A stretch of 64,000 nucleotides of DNA from Clostridioides difficile ATCC 9689 = DSM 1296 (GTDB lineage: Bacteria > Bacillota > Clostridia > Peptostreptococcales > Peptostreptococcaceae): NCBI RefSeq assembly GCF_001077535.1, contig NZ_CP011968.1:2852001-2916000 (forward strand), written 5' to 3'. The position numbers and the translations under genes are program-made. Positions 28,508 through 37,478 of this stretch are shown here, piece by piece. How positions within the stretch are numbered: the stretch's first letter is position 1; each line of letters begins with the position of its first letter. Under the pieces are notes generated by a model, which worked only from the letters and a program-made list of their open reading frames with translations, had not been told where the DNA came from and did no database searches.

Positions 28508-31500
28508 TTATTTTTTTATAACTTTTATACCTGTCATATGGTCATTTAAGTTTTGTTCCTCTAAAGATTTATCATCTACTCTGTTTATTTCTAAAGCTAA
28601 AGTTTCAGACTTGATATATTCATTAAAATGGTCAACAGCCTTAGCAATTTCATCATCACCACAGTATTCTATTACTATATTATCTAATACTTCAAAGTTA
28701 TTAGATTTTCTTAATTGCTGTACTTTAGATATAAATTCTCTAGCATAACCTTCATTAATCAACTCTTCAGTTAGCTTAGTATCTAGTATAACAAAAAGAT
28801 TGTTTTCAACAGATACATTAAATCCTTCCTTAGCAGTTATACCTATTAATACTAAATCCTTATTAAATTCAAAAGCTTCACCATCTAAATCAACTGTTAA
28901 AGTCTCACCTTTTTCAAGTTTATTAGCAGTTTCATGAGCATTTAATTTACTTAATGCTCCAACGAATAAATTCATCTTAGAACCTAATAATGGCCCTGCT
29001 TCCTTAAAGTTTGGTTTTAAACTAAAGTTCATATACTCATCTAAATCCTTAGCAAATATTACCTCTTTAACATTAAGCTCTTCTTTTATTAAATCAACTA
29101 CATCACTTATTGTATCTTCAAACTTACCATCTACTAACACTTTTTGTAATGGTTGACGAACTTTTATTCTTTCTACTTCTCTTGAAGCTCTACCTAAAGT
29201 AACTAAGTTTTTAGCTAAATCCATTTTTTCTTCTAATTTAGTATCTACTAACTCTTCATTACATTTAGGATATTCAGCTAAATGAACAGATACTTCTCCT
29301 GTTAAGTTTCTATACATTTCTTCTGACATATATGGTGCAAATGGAGCTATAGCTCTACAAAGACCATGTAACAATTCATAAGTTGTATTGTACACTGCTT
29401 TTTTATCTTCTGTTAATTCAGTTGCCCAGAATCTTCTTCTTGAACGTCTTATATACCAGTTAGATAAATCATCATTTATAAAATCTTGTATCATTCTTAA
29501 AGTTTTATTTAACTCAAATATAGCTAAATTTTCTTCTACATCTTTCATTAAATTATTGAACTTAGATAATATCCATCTATCAAGTTCTGGTCTATCTTTA
29601 TATTCTACAAAAAATTCAGTTGGATTTATATCATCTGTGTTTGCATATAAAGTAAAGAAGTTATATACATTCTTCATAGTACCTATAAATTTACTTTGGA
29701 TTTCTTTTAATCCATCCATATCAAATTTAGTTGGAGTCCATGGTGGAGAAACATATAGTAAATACCATCTTAATGCATCTGCTCCATATTGGTCAAATAA
29801 TTCCATTGGATTTACTGTATTTCCTCTTGATTTACTCATTTTCTTACCATCTTTATCAAGTACAAGGTCTGGAACTAAAACACTCTTATATGGTGCTTTT
29901 CCTAATACAAATGTTGATACTGCAAGTAATGAGTAGAACCAACCTCTAGTCTGGTCTATACCTTCTGATATATAGTCAGCTGGGAACAATTGGTCAAAGT
30001 TTTCCTTATTTTCAAATGGATAGTGGTGTTGAGCAAATGGCATAGCCCCACTATCAAACCAACAGTCTATAACCTCTGTTACTCTTGTCATTGGTTTTCC
30101 ACATTTTTCACATTTTAAGTGTATATCATCTACATATGGTCTATGAAGTTCAACTGTTTCTGGATTTACATCTTCTATAGCTTTTTCAGCTAATTCAGCT
30201 CTTGAACCAACTGAATCTGTATGACCACATTCACATCTCCATATAGGAAGTGGAGTTCCCCAATATCTAGTTCTTGATATTGCCCAGTCATTTAGATTTT
30301 CTAACCAGTTTCCAAATCTCTTCTCTCCTACAAAACTTGGGAACCATTTTACACCATTATTATTTTCTATTAATTTATCTTTAAGTTTAGTCATCTCTAT
30401 ATACCAGCTTGGTTTTGCATAGTATACTAATGGAGTTTGACATCTCCAGCAGTGTGGATAATTATGAACTACTTTTTCTTTGCTATATAATTTATTTTCA
30501 GAAGCTAGCCATTTTATTATTTCAACATCTAGCCCATCTTCCATTACAAATCTACCTTCCCAAGGAGTAGATGTAAATTTACCAGTTTCATCTACTGGTT
30601 GAATAACTGGTAAATCATATCTTTTACCTGTGTTGTAGTCATCTTCACCAAATGCTGGTGCTGTATGAACTATACCAGTTCCATCTTCAGTAGTTACATA
30701 ATCTCCTACTGTAATAAAAAATGCTTTTTTGTCAACTTCTACAAAAGGCATTAATTGTTCATATTCTAAACCTTCTAGGTCTTTACCTTTCATTTCTTCT
30801 AAAACTTCATAATCTTCACCTAGTACTTTATCAGCTAAAGGTTTAGATACATAATATACCTCATCACCTTTTTTAACTTTTAAATAATCTACATCAGCAT
30901 TTACTGTTAATGAAACGTTTGATGGTAAAGTCCATGGAGTTGTTGTCCATGCTAAGAAGTATTCATCAGCATCTTTTTTCTTAAATTTAGCTATAACTGT
31001 ATTAGTTTTTACTTCTTTATATCCTTGTGCAACCTCATGACTAGCAAGACCAGTTCCACATCTTGGGCAATAAGGAAGTATTTTATGTCCTTCATATATA
31101 TATCCTTCTTTGTTGAATTTGTTTAGTATCCACCATACAGACTCTATATAGTTATTATCTAAAGTTATATATGGATTATCTAAATCAACTTCATAAGCCA
31201 TTCTCTCAGTCATTATTCTCCATTGTTTTTCAAATGAGAAAACTGACTCTCTACATTTTTGGTTAAATTCAGCTATTCCATATTCTTCTATTTGTTGCTT
31301 GCTAGTAAGACCTAACTCTTTCTCTACTTGTATTTCAACTGGTAATCCATGTGTATCCCAACCAGCTTTTCTCTTTACTTGATAACCAGACATTGTTTTA
31401 TATCTACAAACTGAATCTTTAAGCGTTCTAGATAAAACATGGTGTACTCCAGGATTTCCATTAGCTGTTGGAGGTCCTTCATAGAATACGAAACTTGGGT

Positions 31501-31615
31501 CATCTTTCCCTTTTTCTAAAGTTTTTTCAAGTATATTTATGTCTTTCCAATAATCAAAAACTTGTGCTTCTGCTTGTTTTACAGAACTGTCTACCAATGG
31601 CTTAAATTTCGCCAT
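28508..31615 (-). CDS. ileS: Isoleucyl-tRNA synthetase, type 2
   Basis: Class Ia synthetase with editing, charging tRNA-Ile. The 1035 residues and signature FYEGPPTANGNPGVHH (near 47-62) place it in the eukaryote-like type 2 group; type 1 enzymes have GPPYANG..HIGH. The KMSKS loop is KDGKKMSKSRGN near 595-606. Cysteine pairs HCWRC and CEKC suggest bound zinc. Type 2 enzymes are generally insensitive to mupirocin. I chose ATG 31615 after AAAGGGTG. It is controlled by an Ile T-box and lies just downstream of divIVA. Confidence 0.96.
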   Translation of the reverse strand: MAKFKPLVDSSVKQAEAQVFDYWKDINILEKTLEKGKDDPSFVFYEGPPTANGNPGVHHVLSRTLKDSVCRYKTMSGYQVKRKAGWDTHGLPVEIQVEKELGLTSKQQIEEYGIAEFNQKCRESVFSFEKQWRIMTERMAYEVDLDNPYITLDNNYIESVWWILNKFNKEGYIYEGHKILPYCPRCGTGLASHEVAQGYKEVKTNTVIAKFKKKDADEYFLAWTTTPWTLPSNVSLTVNADVDYLKVKKGDEVYYVSKPLADKVLGEDYEVLEEMKGKDLEGLEYEQLMPFVEVDKKAFFITVGDYVTTEDGTGIVHTAPAFGEDDYNTGKRYDLPVIQPVDETGKFTSTPWEGRFVMEDGLDVEIIKWLASENKLYSKEKVVHNYPHCWRCQTPLVYYAKPSWYIEMTKLKDKLIENNNGVKWFPSFVGEKRFGNWLENLNDWAISRTRYWGTPLPIWRCECGHTDSVGSRAELAEKAIEDVNPETVELHRPYVDDIHLKCEKCGKPMTRVTEVIDCWFDSGAMPFAQHHYPFENKENFDQLFPADYISEGIDQTRGWFYSLLAVSTFVLGKAPYKSVLVPDLVLDKDGKKMSKSRGNTVNPMELFDQYGADALRWYLLYVSPPWTPTKFDMDGLKEIQSKFIGTMKNVYNFFTLYANTDDINPTEFFVEYKDRPELDRWILSKFNNLMKDVEENLAIFELNKTLRMIQDFINDDLSNWYIRRSRRRFWATELTEDKKAVYNTTYELLHGLCRAIAPFAPYMSEEMYRNLTGEVSVHLAEYPKCNEELVDTKLEEKMDLAKNLVTLGRASREVERIKVRQPLQKVLVDGKFEDTISDVVDLIKEELNVKEVIFAKDLDEYMNFSLKPNFKEAGPLLGSKMNLFVGALSKLNAHETANKLEKGETLTVDLDGEAFEFNKDLVLIGITAKEGFNVSVENNLFVILDTKLTEELINEGYAREFISKVQQLRKSNNFEVLDNIVIEYCGDDEIAKAVDHFNEYIKSETLALEINRVDDKSLEEQNLNDHMTGIKVIKK

Positions 31616-31685
31616 GTAAATCACCCTTTCCTACTAAATATTATAATTCCAAAATTTTTTATTCTTTCACATAAATTTAAATACT

Positions 31686-31935
31686 AAAAAACTCGCCCCC
31701 TTTAAACCAAAGGGACGAGTTATAAATCGCGTTACCACCCTAATTCTATATGTAAACTAAATACTAGCTACATATAACACTCTAATAGTATAACGGTACT
31801 AACCGGCACAGCTTAGTAGAATTTAATCGTTCAGCCTGCAGCTCAAGAGTGATTTTTATCTTTATAAATTCATTGGTTCTCAGCATACCCAATTCTCTGT
31901 AAAATTATCTAAAGATAAATGTCTCTATCAACGCT
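31686..31935 (-). promoter_or_regulatory. T-box leader with Ile specifier, controlling ileS
   Basis: Minus-strand stem I contains ACAGAGAATTGGG and GCTGAGAACC-type sequence. The specifier ATC is at 31853-31851, in AAAATCACTCTTGAG. The T-box AGGGTGGTAACGCG is at 31741-31728. The terminator stem spans 31691-31720 and is followed by six T. Confidence 0.95.
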
Positions 31936-31963
31936 TTTAAAAATTTATCTGTGTTTATATGAA

Positions 31964-31992
31964 ATTCTATAACAAATAATTTGAATAGTCAA
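31964..31992 (-). promoter_or_regulatory. Promoter of the ileS T-box transcript
   Basis: TTGACT (31992-31987), 17-base spacer, TAGAAT (31969-31964) on the minus strand. So ileS can be transcribed independently of divIVA. Confidence 0.65.
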
Positions 31993-32114
31993 TATATTTT
32001 TGAAAAATATAATAATTTCTATTTTTCTTACATTTTTATCCTATTTTTAATCTTTGTTATAGATTTCTCAAACTCACACAATTATTCTACATAAAAAATA
32101 AACAAATTACAAGC

Positions 32115-32642
32115 TTATTCTAAAGTTGTAGCAGCTTCATCATTACTATAATTATACACTGTTGTTCCTTCAAATGCGTTTACACATTTTTCATCTACAT
32201 CATAAAAAATCTCATCAACACTTCTTATTTCATCTTCTAACAGTGATTTAAATTTATTTCTAAATATCTTAAATTCTTTGACTAAAGCATCATACTCTTT
32301 TCTTATCTCTATAACACGGTTATTAGCTTGTTCTATAATTTGTCTAGCTTTTAAATCAGCTTCTTCAACAATTATCTTAGCCTTTTTATTAGCCGCACTA
32401 CAAGTGTCTTCTGCTGCACTTTGAGCAGTTATTAAAGTGGCTTTTAGTGTTTCTTCAATATTTTCATACTTGTTTACTTGGTCTTGATATAACCCTAATT
32501 TTTCTTTAAGAGCTGTATTTTCCCTACATAGAGATTCATAATCTTCCTTGATGATATCTAAAAATTCATCAACCTCTTCATCTCTATACCCTCTTAAACC
32601 TTTTTTAAACTCTTTATTTTCTATCTCAATTGGAGTTAGCAT
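32115..32642 (-). CDS. divIVA: DivIVA cell-pole/septum scaffold
   Basis: Membrane-curvature-sensing coiled-coil protein that organises the septum and poles. The 175 residues start MLTPIEIENKEFKKGLRGYRDEEVDEFLD, the conserved DivIVA lipid-binding head with FxxGxRGY. A long coiled coil follows (about 30-145). The C-terminus is acidic. It is last in the ylmE-sepF-ylmG-ylmH-divIVA cluster, 34 bases after ylmH, with ileS next, as in Bacillus. Confidence 0.95.
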   Translation of the reverse strand: MLTPIEIENKEFKKGLRGYRDEEVDEFLDIIKEDYESLCRENTALKEKLGLYQDQVNKYENIEETLKATLITAQSAAEDTCSAANKKAKIIVEEADLKARQIIEQANNRVIEIRKEYDALVKEFKIFRNKFKSLLEDEIRSVDEIFYDVDEKCVNAFEGTTVYNYSNDEAATTLE

Positions 32643-32676
32643 TACATTTCCTCCCAGCTATAATTTAAATTAGTCC

Positions 32677-33462
32677 TTATACAATTAATCTTGCTTGAAC
32701 TTTTATTTTTCCTTTTTTAGTAATATCTCCTATTTGTGTTACCTTAGCTCTTCCTTTGCCTCTAATAGAAATCAAATCATCATTTTTTACTATTTTAGAA
32801 GTTGAAGTTATCTTTTCATAATTGACATGGACTTTTTCTCCATTTATGTATTTTGCACTATCTTGTCTAGATATATTGTAAATACCACTTATCACACAAT
32901 CTAACCTATCTGAAGATACTGTAAATGATACTTCTTTATATTTTGAAGAACTATTAACAATATTTTCTCTGGAAATTTCCTTTACAATTACATTATTTCT
33001 TGAAACCTTTTCTAAGTTTACAATTATAAAATCGCAAATATCACTACTTACAACTACTTGACAAAAGCTATCATGTATAATTATATCTCCAATTTTTTCT
33101 CTTTTTATACCTAGACCCAGTATTGACCCTAAGTAATCTTTATGAGATATATTTTTAAATTTGAAATTCCCTTCTATTTGTAAAAATCTAAGAGTATCTT
33201 CTATATCTTCATATTCCATGTAAAATGGATAAATAAATACAGTGCTTCTTTCAGCTCGTTCATAACCTCCATCCACACTGTATTTTATTTCATTTGTAGA
33301 ATTTAATATTGCTACAGCATTTTTCACTTCATATGGATTAAGAAACTCCGTAGACTTAACATCATAGTTTTTTATACAACTATTAGCCTTGTCTATCACT
33401 TTAAACATTTTATTTTTCAAGTCTATATCCTTTATGTGATTTGTTAGTTTTAATTTATCCAT
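32677..33462 (-). CDS. ylmH: YlmH-type S4-domain RNA-binding protein
   Basis: A 261-residue protein with a C-terminal S4 domain (about 180-245: RLDCVISGIYNISRQDSAKYINGEKVHVNY). Family members bind the 50S subunit and have been tied to ribosome quality control and to division-cluster function. The N-terminal part holds the family-specific YlmH domain. It lies between ylmG and divIVA, 9 bases after ylmG, in one operon. It is notable that rqcH, a ribosome-rescue partner pathway, is elsewhere in this window. Confidence 0.9.
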   Translation of the reverse strand: MDKLKLTNHIKDIDLKNKMFKVIDKANSCIKNYDVKSTEFLNPYEVKNAVAILNSTNEIKYSVDGGYERAERSTVFIYPFYMEYEDIEDTLRFLQIEGNFKFKNISHKDYLGSILGLGIKREKIGDIIIHDSFCQVVVSSDICDFIIVNLEKVSRNNVIVKEISRENIVNSSSKYKEVSFTVSSDRLDCVISGIYNISRQDSAKYINGEKVHVNYEKITSTSKIVKNDDLISIRGKGRAKVTQIGDITKKGKIKVQARLIV

Positions 33463-33471
33463 CCTATCACC

Positions 33472-33729
33472 TTAGAATATAACCAATACTAATTGTCTTA
33501 GGAACATCAATAATACTATTGCAATTAAAGGAGAAAAATCTATAGGTCCATTTGTATATTTATACATTATAGACCTTATTGGCCCTTCTATTGGCTCTGT
33601 AAGATTTTCCAAAATATCAAAAATTTTACTTTGTCTTCCATTTGGAAACCAAGTCATCAAGCTTTTTATAACTATCATCCATGCTATTATATCTAAAAGA
33701 TAATAAAGTGCAATTCTTATTGTTCCCAT
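33472..33729 (-). CDS. ylmG: YlmG/YggT-family membrane protein
   Basis: An 85-residue protein with two membrane spans (about 3-22 and 63-85). The central PNGRQSKIFDILENLTEPIEGPIRSI segment is the YggT signature. The family is linked to division or osmotic protection without a defined mechanism. It lies 18 bases after sepF. Confidence 0.9.
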   Translation of the reverse strand: MGTIRIALYYLLDIIAWMIVIKSLMTWFPNGRQSKIFDILENLTEPIEGPIRSIMYKYTNGPIDFSPLIAIVLLMFLRQLVLVIF

Positions 33730-33747
33730 ATATTAACCGCCTTTTTA

Positions 33748-34206
33748 CTATTTATTTTGCCAAGGGAAGAATGCTTTACTTTCTAATTCTTTTTTCATAT
33801 TTGCATCTATATCCACATTATTAGGAGCTAGTATAAATATTGATTTAGAAACCTTTTGTATACTTCCATCTAAGACATAAACTGCCCCATTCATAAAGTT
33901 AAATATAGATTTACGAACTTCAGAATTAGTCAATCCTTCCAAATTCACTATAACTGCCCTTCTTTGTTTTAGATGGTCTGCTATAGTTGCAGCTTCATCA
34001 TAAACCTTAGGTTCAACTATTACAACTTTCATTTGGCTAGTTGTATGTAAATTTACAATTTTATTTGCTTTTGTAGTACTAAAGCCACTGTTCATTTCTT
34101 CTTCTTGAACTATATCGTCCATGCCACTTTCATATTCATCTTCAATGTAATCTTCTTCTTCATCAACTATCCAATTCTTAAATTTAGATATTATTCCATT
34201 TGACAT
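33748..34206 (-). CDS. sepF: SepF, FtsZ-tethering division protein
   Basis: Links FtsZ filaments to the membrane. The 152 residues have an N-terminal amphipathic stretch (MSNGIISKFKNWIVDEEED), an acidic linker, and the SepF core (about 55-140) with RRAVIVNLEGL and GAVYVLDGSIQKVS. It lies 39 bases after ylmE in the division operon. The length is normal. Confidence 0.95.
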   Translation of the reverse strand: MSNGIISKFKNWIVDEEEDYIEDEYESGMDDIVQEEEMNSGFSTTKANKIVNLHTTSQMKVVIVEPKVYDEAATIADHLKQRRAVIVNLEGLTNSEVRKSIFNFMNGAVYVLDGSIQKVSKSIFILAPNNVDIDANMKKELESKAFFPWQNK

Positions 34207-34245
34207 TATTAACTTCCTCCTTAAAATTTATTCAAATTTGAGTAA

Positions 34246-34950
34246 TTATTTTTTATTGTAGTTTCTTTCTCCAAAGATTGATGTTCCAACTCTAACAATG
34301 GTAGCCCCTTCCTCTATAGCAATTTCATAATCGTGACTCATTCCCATTGACAAAACATCCATCCCTACATTAGGGATGTTTAGTTCTTTTATTTGTTTTG
34401 ATAAATCTTTAAGACCTTTAAATACACCTCTTATCTCATCTTCATCTTCTATAAAAGGTGCCATTGTCATTAGACCCTTTATTTTTATATTTTTATATTT
34501 TTCTGACACTTCTTTGACAAAGTCTACAACTTCTTCTCTATCAAGTCCATGCTTAGACTCTTCTTTAGATATATTCACTTGTACTAAGCAATCTATTTCT
34601 CTGTTTATTTGTTCTGCACGTTTTTGAATTTCTTCGCATAATGCAATTCTATCTAAAGAGTGTATCATACAAACTTTATCGATTATGTACTTAACTTTAT
34701 TGGTTTGCAAAGTTCCTATCAGGTGCCAGTTTAATTTATCACCTATAATATCATACTTTCTAGCTAATTCTTGGGGTTTATTTTCACCAACAGAAGTGAT
34801 TCCTTCCCTCATTGCCTCATTGACTAAGTCTACATCAACAGTCTTTGTGACTGCCAAAAGGGTAATCTCTTTGCTGTCTCTATCTACTTTTTTTGCAGCT
34901 TTATCAATTTTGTTTCTTATCTCAGACAAATTATCTTTAATAGAACCCAT
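34246..34950 (-). CDS. ylmE: YggS/YlmE PLP homeostasis protein
   Basis: Pyridoxal-phosphate binding protein that buffers PLP and affects amino acid pools. The 234 residues form an alanine-racemase-type barrel. The PLP lysine is in LLAVTKTVD (near 37), and the phosphate-binding SMGMSHD is near 203. I chose ATG 34950 after AGGTGAT; GTG at 34959 is the alternative. It follows a HlyD-like gene by 9 bases, so that gene heads the operon. Confidence 0.95.
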   Translation of the reverse strand: MGSIKDNLSEIRNKIDKAAKKVDRDSKEITLLAVTKTVDVDLVNEAMREGITSVGENKPQELARKYDIIGDKLNWHLIGTLQTNKVKYIIDKVCMIHSLDRIALCEEIQKRAEQINREIDCLVQVNISKEESKHGLDREEVVDFVKEVSEKYKNIKIKGLMTMAPFIEDEDEIRGVFKGLKDLSKQIKELNIPNVGMDVLSMGMSHDYEIAIEEGATIVRVGTSIFGERNYNKK

Positions 34951-34959
34951 TATTATCAC

Positions 34960-35595
34960 CTACTTTATCCTTATATTTGTGTTTATACTGTTAGGTCTTA
35001 AAATTATTTTGTCATATAGATTAACACTTGTAACTCCATTTATGTCATTTTTATAATAATCCACAAATACAGAAGATTCATTCTCATAAGTTATTCCTTC
35101 TAATATGACAAATTTTACACTTTGTGATTGTTCATCAATTACATATACACCACGTTTATTGTCTTTTGTTTTTATAGAAGTTTTAGGTATTTTTAAACAT
35201 TCCATCTGATTATATATTATATCAAATTCTTCGACACTTGTATCCTGATTTGCAACAATTTGGTTACTTATTTTTAATTTTACCATTATTTTATTATTAT
35301 TTTCATATATTTTGTAAACTTTTGCATCTAATTTTTGCTCATGATATTCAATTATTACATTTTGATTTTTTTCAAAGTTATTAGAATCTTCTTTACTGAT
35401 GTATGTAGATAGATAATTACTCTGGTCATTGGCATCTTTTTCTATACTTCCTTTTACATGAATCTTTGCATCAACTTTTTCATTTTTTAACACCAACGTA
35501 TTTACATTTTTGCTAATTATCATTACTAATATATTAAATACTAAATATATAAGAATACCAAGTATCACTAATCTGGTATATTTTACCTTTTTCAA
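34960..35595 (-). CDS. HlyD-like membrane-anchored protein of unknown function
   Basis: A 211-residue protein with one N-terminal span (VILGILIYLVFNILVMII, about 11-28) and an extracytoplasmic part rich in beta strand, resembling periplasmic adaptor (HlyD/barrel-sandwich) folds. No ABC transporter or outer partner is near. It ends 9 bases before ylmE, so it appears to be the first gene of the division cluster in this organism. The role is unknown; wall or septum association is only a guess from context. Confidence 0.7.
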   Translation of the reverse strand: MKKVKYTRLVILGILIYLVFNILVMIISKNVNTLVLKNEKVDAKIHVKGSIEKDANDQSNYLSTYISKEDSNNFEKNQNVIIEYHEQKLDAKVYKIYENNNKIMVKLKISNQIVANQDTSVEEFDIIYNQMECLKIPKTSIKTKDNKRGVYVIDEQSQSVKFVILEGITYENESSVFVDYYKNDINGVTSVNLYDKIILRPNSINTNIRIK

Positions 35596-35975
35596 AGACT
35601 CTCCCCCTATAAAATTACTTTCATTATAAGTACTTCTTCTAAAAAATGTTTATTCCTTTTTTATAAGCTAATATTTTACGTTCTAATAATTATTTTTTCC
35701 ATATTAAATTTATTTTTTATCAATCTTCCTATACAAGACTGCATTATTTATATATAATTGTATTATAAAGTATAAGTTTAATTTACATTTTATACGTTAA
35801 GCTTACTTTATATGTTTTTATAGTTATTTTTATTTTTAGATACAATATAAAACCAATTAAGATTTAAAATAACTTTTGTTATGTTGACATTTATTTAGGT
35901 AATCATTTACGAATCAGGATAACGTTATCATAACAAAAGTTTATGTCCTAAAAAAAATACAAGGAGGATTTTCTT
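35596..35975 (+). promoter_or_regulatory. Control region with nested palindromes upstream of the IIC-like gene
   Basis: A perfect 13-bp inverted repeat (35871-35883 with 35929-35941) encloses a perfect 12-bp palindrome GATAACGTTATC (35918-35929). TTGACA at 35884-35889 could be a -35 element, although no good -10 follows at 17 bases. The palindrome resembles LacI/GalR-family or catabolite (cre) operators. The rest of the 380-bp gap is AT-rich with no gene seen. Confidence 0.55.
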
Positions 35976-37016
35976 ATGTCAGAAATTTTATTAGGAACAG
36001 GTTTACTTTTATTGGTTCTATGTTGTTTCACAATTTTTAGTTACAAGGCCCCATATGGTATGAAGGCTATGGGAGCTCTAGCAAACGCTGCATGTGCTAC
36101 TTTCTTAGTAGAGGCATTCAACCTTTCTTTACTTGGTGATGTTTTAGGTATGGAATTTTTTAGAAGTGTTGGAGCTGCTAATGGTAGTCTTGGTGGAGTT
36201 GCTGCTGCTATACTTGTGCCTTTAGCCTTAGGTGTATCTCCAGTTTATGCAGTTTTAATAGGATTATCTTGTTTAGATTTTTCTATATTATCTGGATTCG
36301 TTGCTGGATACTTTGTTTCTTTCTTAATTAAGTTTATAGAGAAAAAAGTGCCACCTGGAGTGGATTTAGTGGTTGTAATTCTTCTATGTGCACCACTATC
36401 TCGTCTTATAGCATCAAATGTAGACCCATTAGTTAATAGTACACTACTACAAATTGGACAAGTTTTGATAGAAGCTACCAACATTAGCCCTATAATAATG
36501 GGAATTATACTAGGAGGTCTAATAACAGTAGTTGGAACGTCTCCACTTAGTTCAATGGCTCTTACATCTATAATTGGTCTTACTGGTCTTCCTATGGCAA
36601 TAGGAGCATTAGGTGCTTTTGGTTCAGCTTTTATGAACTCAACACTATTTGCAAAATTGAAATTAGGTTCTAAAAAAGATATTATATCTGTTGCTATTGA
36701 ACCATTAACCCAATCAGACATAATTTCAGCTAATCCAATACCTATATATTCTACTAATTTCTTTGGAGGAGCCTTTTCTGGTATCATTGTAGCCTTGATG
36801 GGTCTTGTAAACATGACACCAGGTACAGCTACACCTGTGGCTGGTTTTGCTATAATGTTTGCTTATAATCCAGTTCAACAAGTTCTTATAACAGCTGGTT
36901 TATGTGCTTTATTCAATGTAATTGCAGGATTTTTAGGTTCAAAAATATTCAGTACCTTTAAAGTTCTTACTGCTGGTGAAATACGTGGTACTGATGTAGA
37001 AGAAGAAATTGCTTAA
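35976..37016 (+). CDS. PTS-IIC-like (EIIC_2) membrane protein
   Basis: A 346-residue membrane protein with about 8-10 spans and repeated Gly/Ala-rich segments (SVGAANGSLGGVAAAILVPL, TVVGTSPLSSMALTSIIGLTGLP). It fits the PTS_EIIC_2 family. No IIA or IIB domain is fused or adjacent, so transport by phosphotransfer cannot be assumed. The start follows AAGGAGG. It is monocistronic and ends well before the terminator at 37298. Confidence 0.75.
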   Translation: MSEILLGTGLLLLVLCCFTIFSYKAPYGMKAMGALANAACATFLVEAFNLSLLGDVLGMEFFRSVGAANGSLGGVAAAILVPLALGVSPVYAVLIGLSCLDFSILSGFVAGYFVSFLIKFIEKKVPPGVDLVVVILLCAPLSRLIASNVDPLVNSTLLQIGQVLIEATNISPIIMGIILGGLITVVGTSPLSSMALTSIIGLTGLPMAIGALGAFGSAFMNSTLFAKLKLGSKKDIISVAIEPLTQSDIISANPIPIYSTNFFGGAFSGIIVALMGLVNMTPGTATPVAGFAIMFAYNPVQQVLITAGLCALFNVIAGFLGSKIFSTFKVLTAGEIRGTDVEEEIA

Positions 37017-37297
37017 AAAACAATAGGATTTATAAATTTATATCTCAAGTAGTAGAGTTTTATATTGTAGGCAATTTTATTAATTGCAAACGTTTTATTT
37101 TTTATTTATGTTTATGATTATTATGTGTGTTGAATATTTAGATAAATTTTTATTTATTATTTTTATTTAGATTTTTGTTTAGTTTTTTATTTGGTTGATA
37201 TATTAGGAATAAAAATTAGTATAGTTTATTACTAGTTAGATAGCATAACTTTTTAGATACATAAAAAATTTTATATTAATTAGATATTATTAAAATA

Positions 37298-37343
37298 AAA
37301 GCGATACATGAATTTTTAAATGTCCATGTATCGCTTTATTTTT
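37298..37343. terminator. Bidirectional terminator
   Basis: Perfect 13-bp inverted repeat AAAGCGATACATG (37298-37310) with CATGTATCGCTTT (37325-37337), with TATTTTT on the plus strand and TATTTTAAT on the minus strand. It lies between the convergent IIC-like and DUF711 genes. The rest of 37017-37478 shows no gene. Confidence 0.8.
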
Positions 37344-37478
37344 GCCATAATCTTAACAACTAATTTTTAAAGTTTATTATCTTAACAAAGTTCATTATCT
37401 TATATAATATTTAAATGCATAGACTTCTTTAATTTAACCATCTAAATATTTAATTAAATATTATTATATGTAATATAA

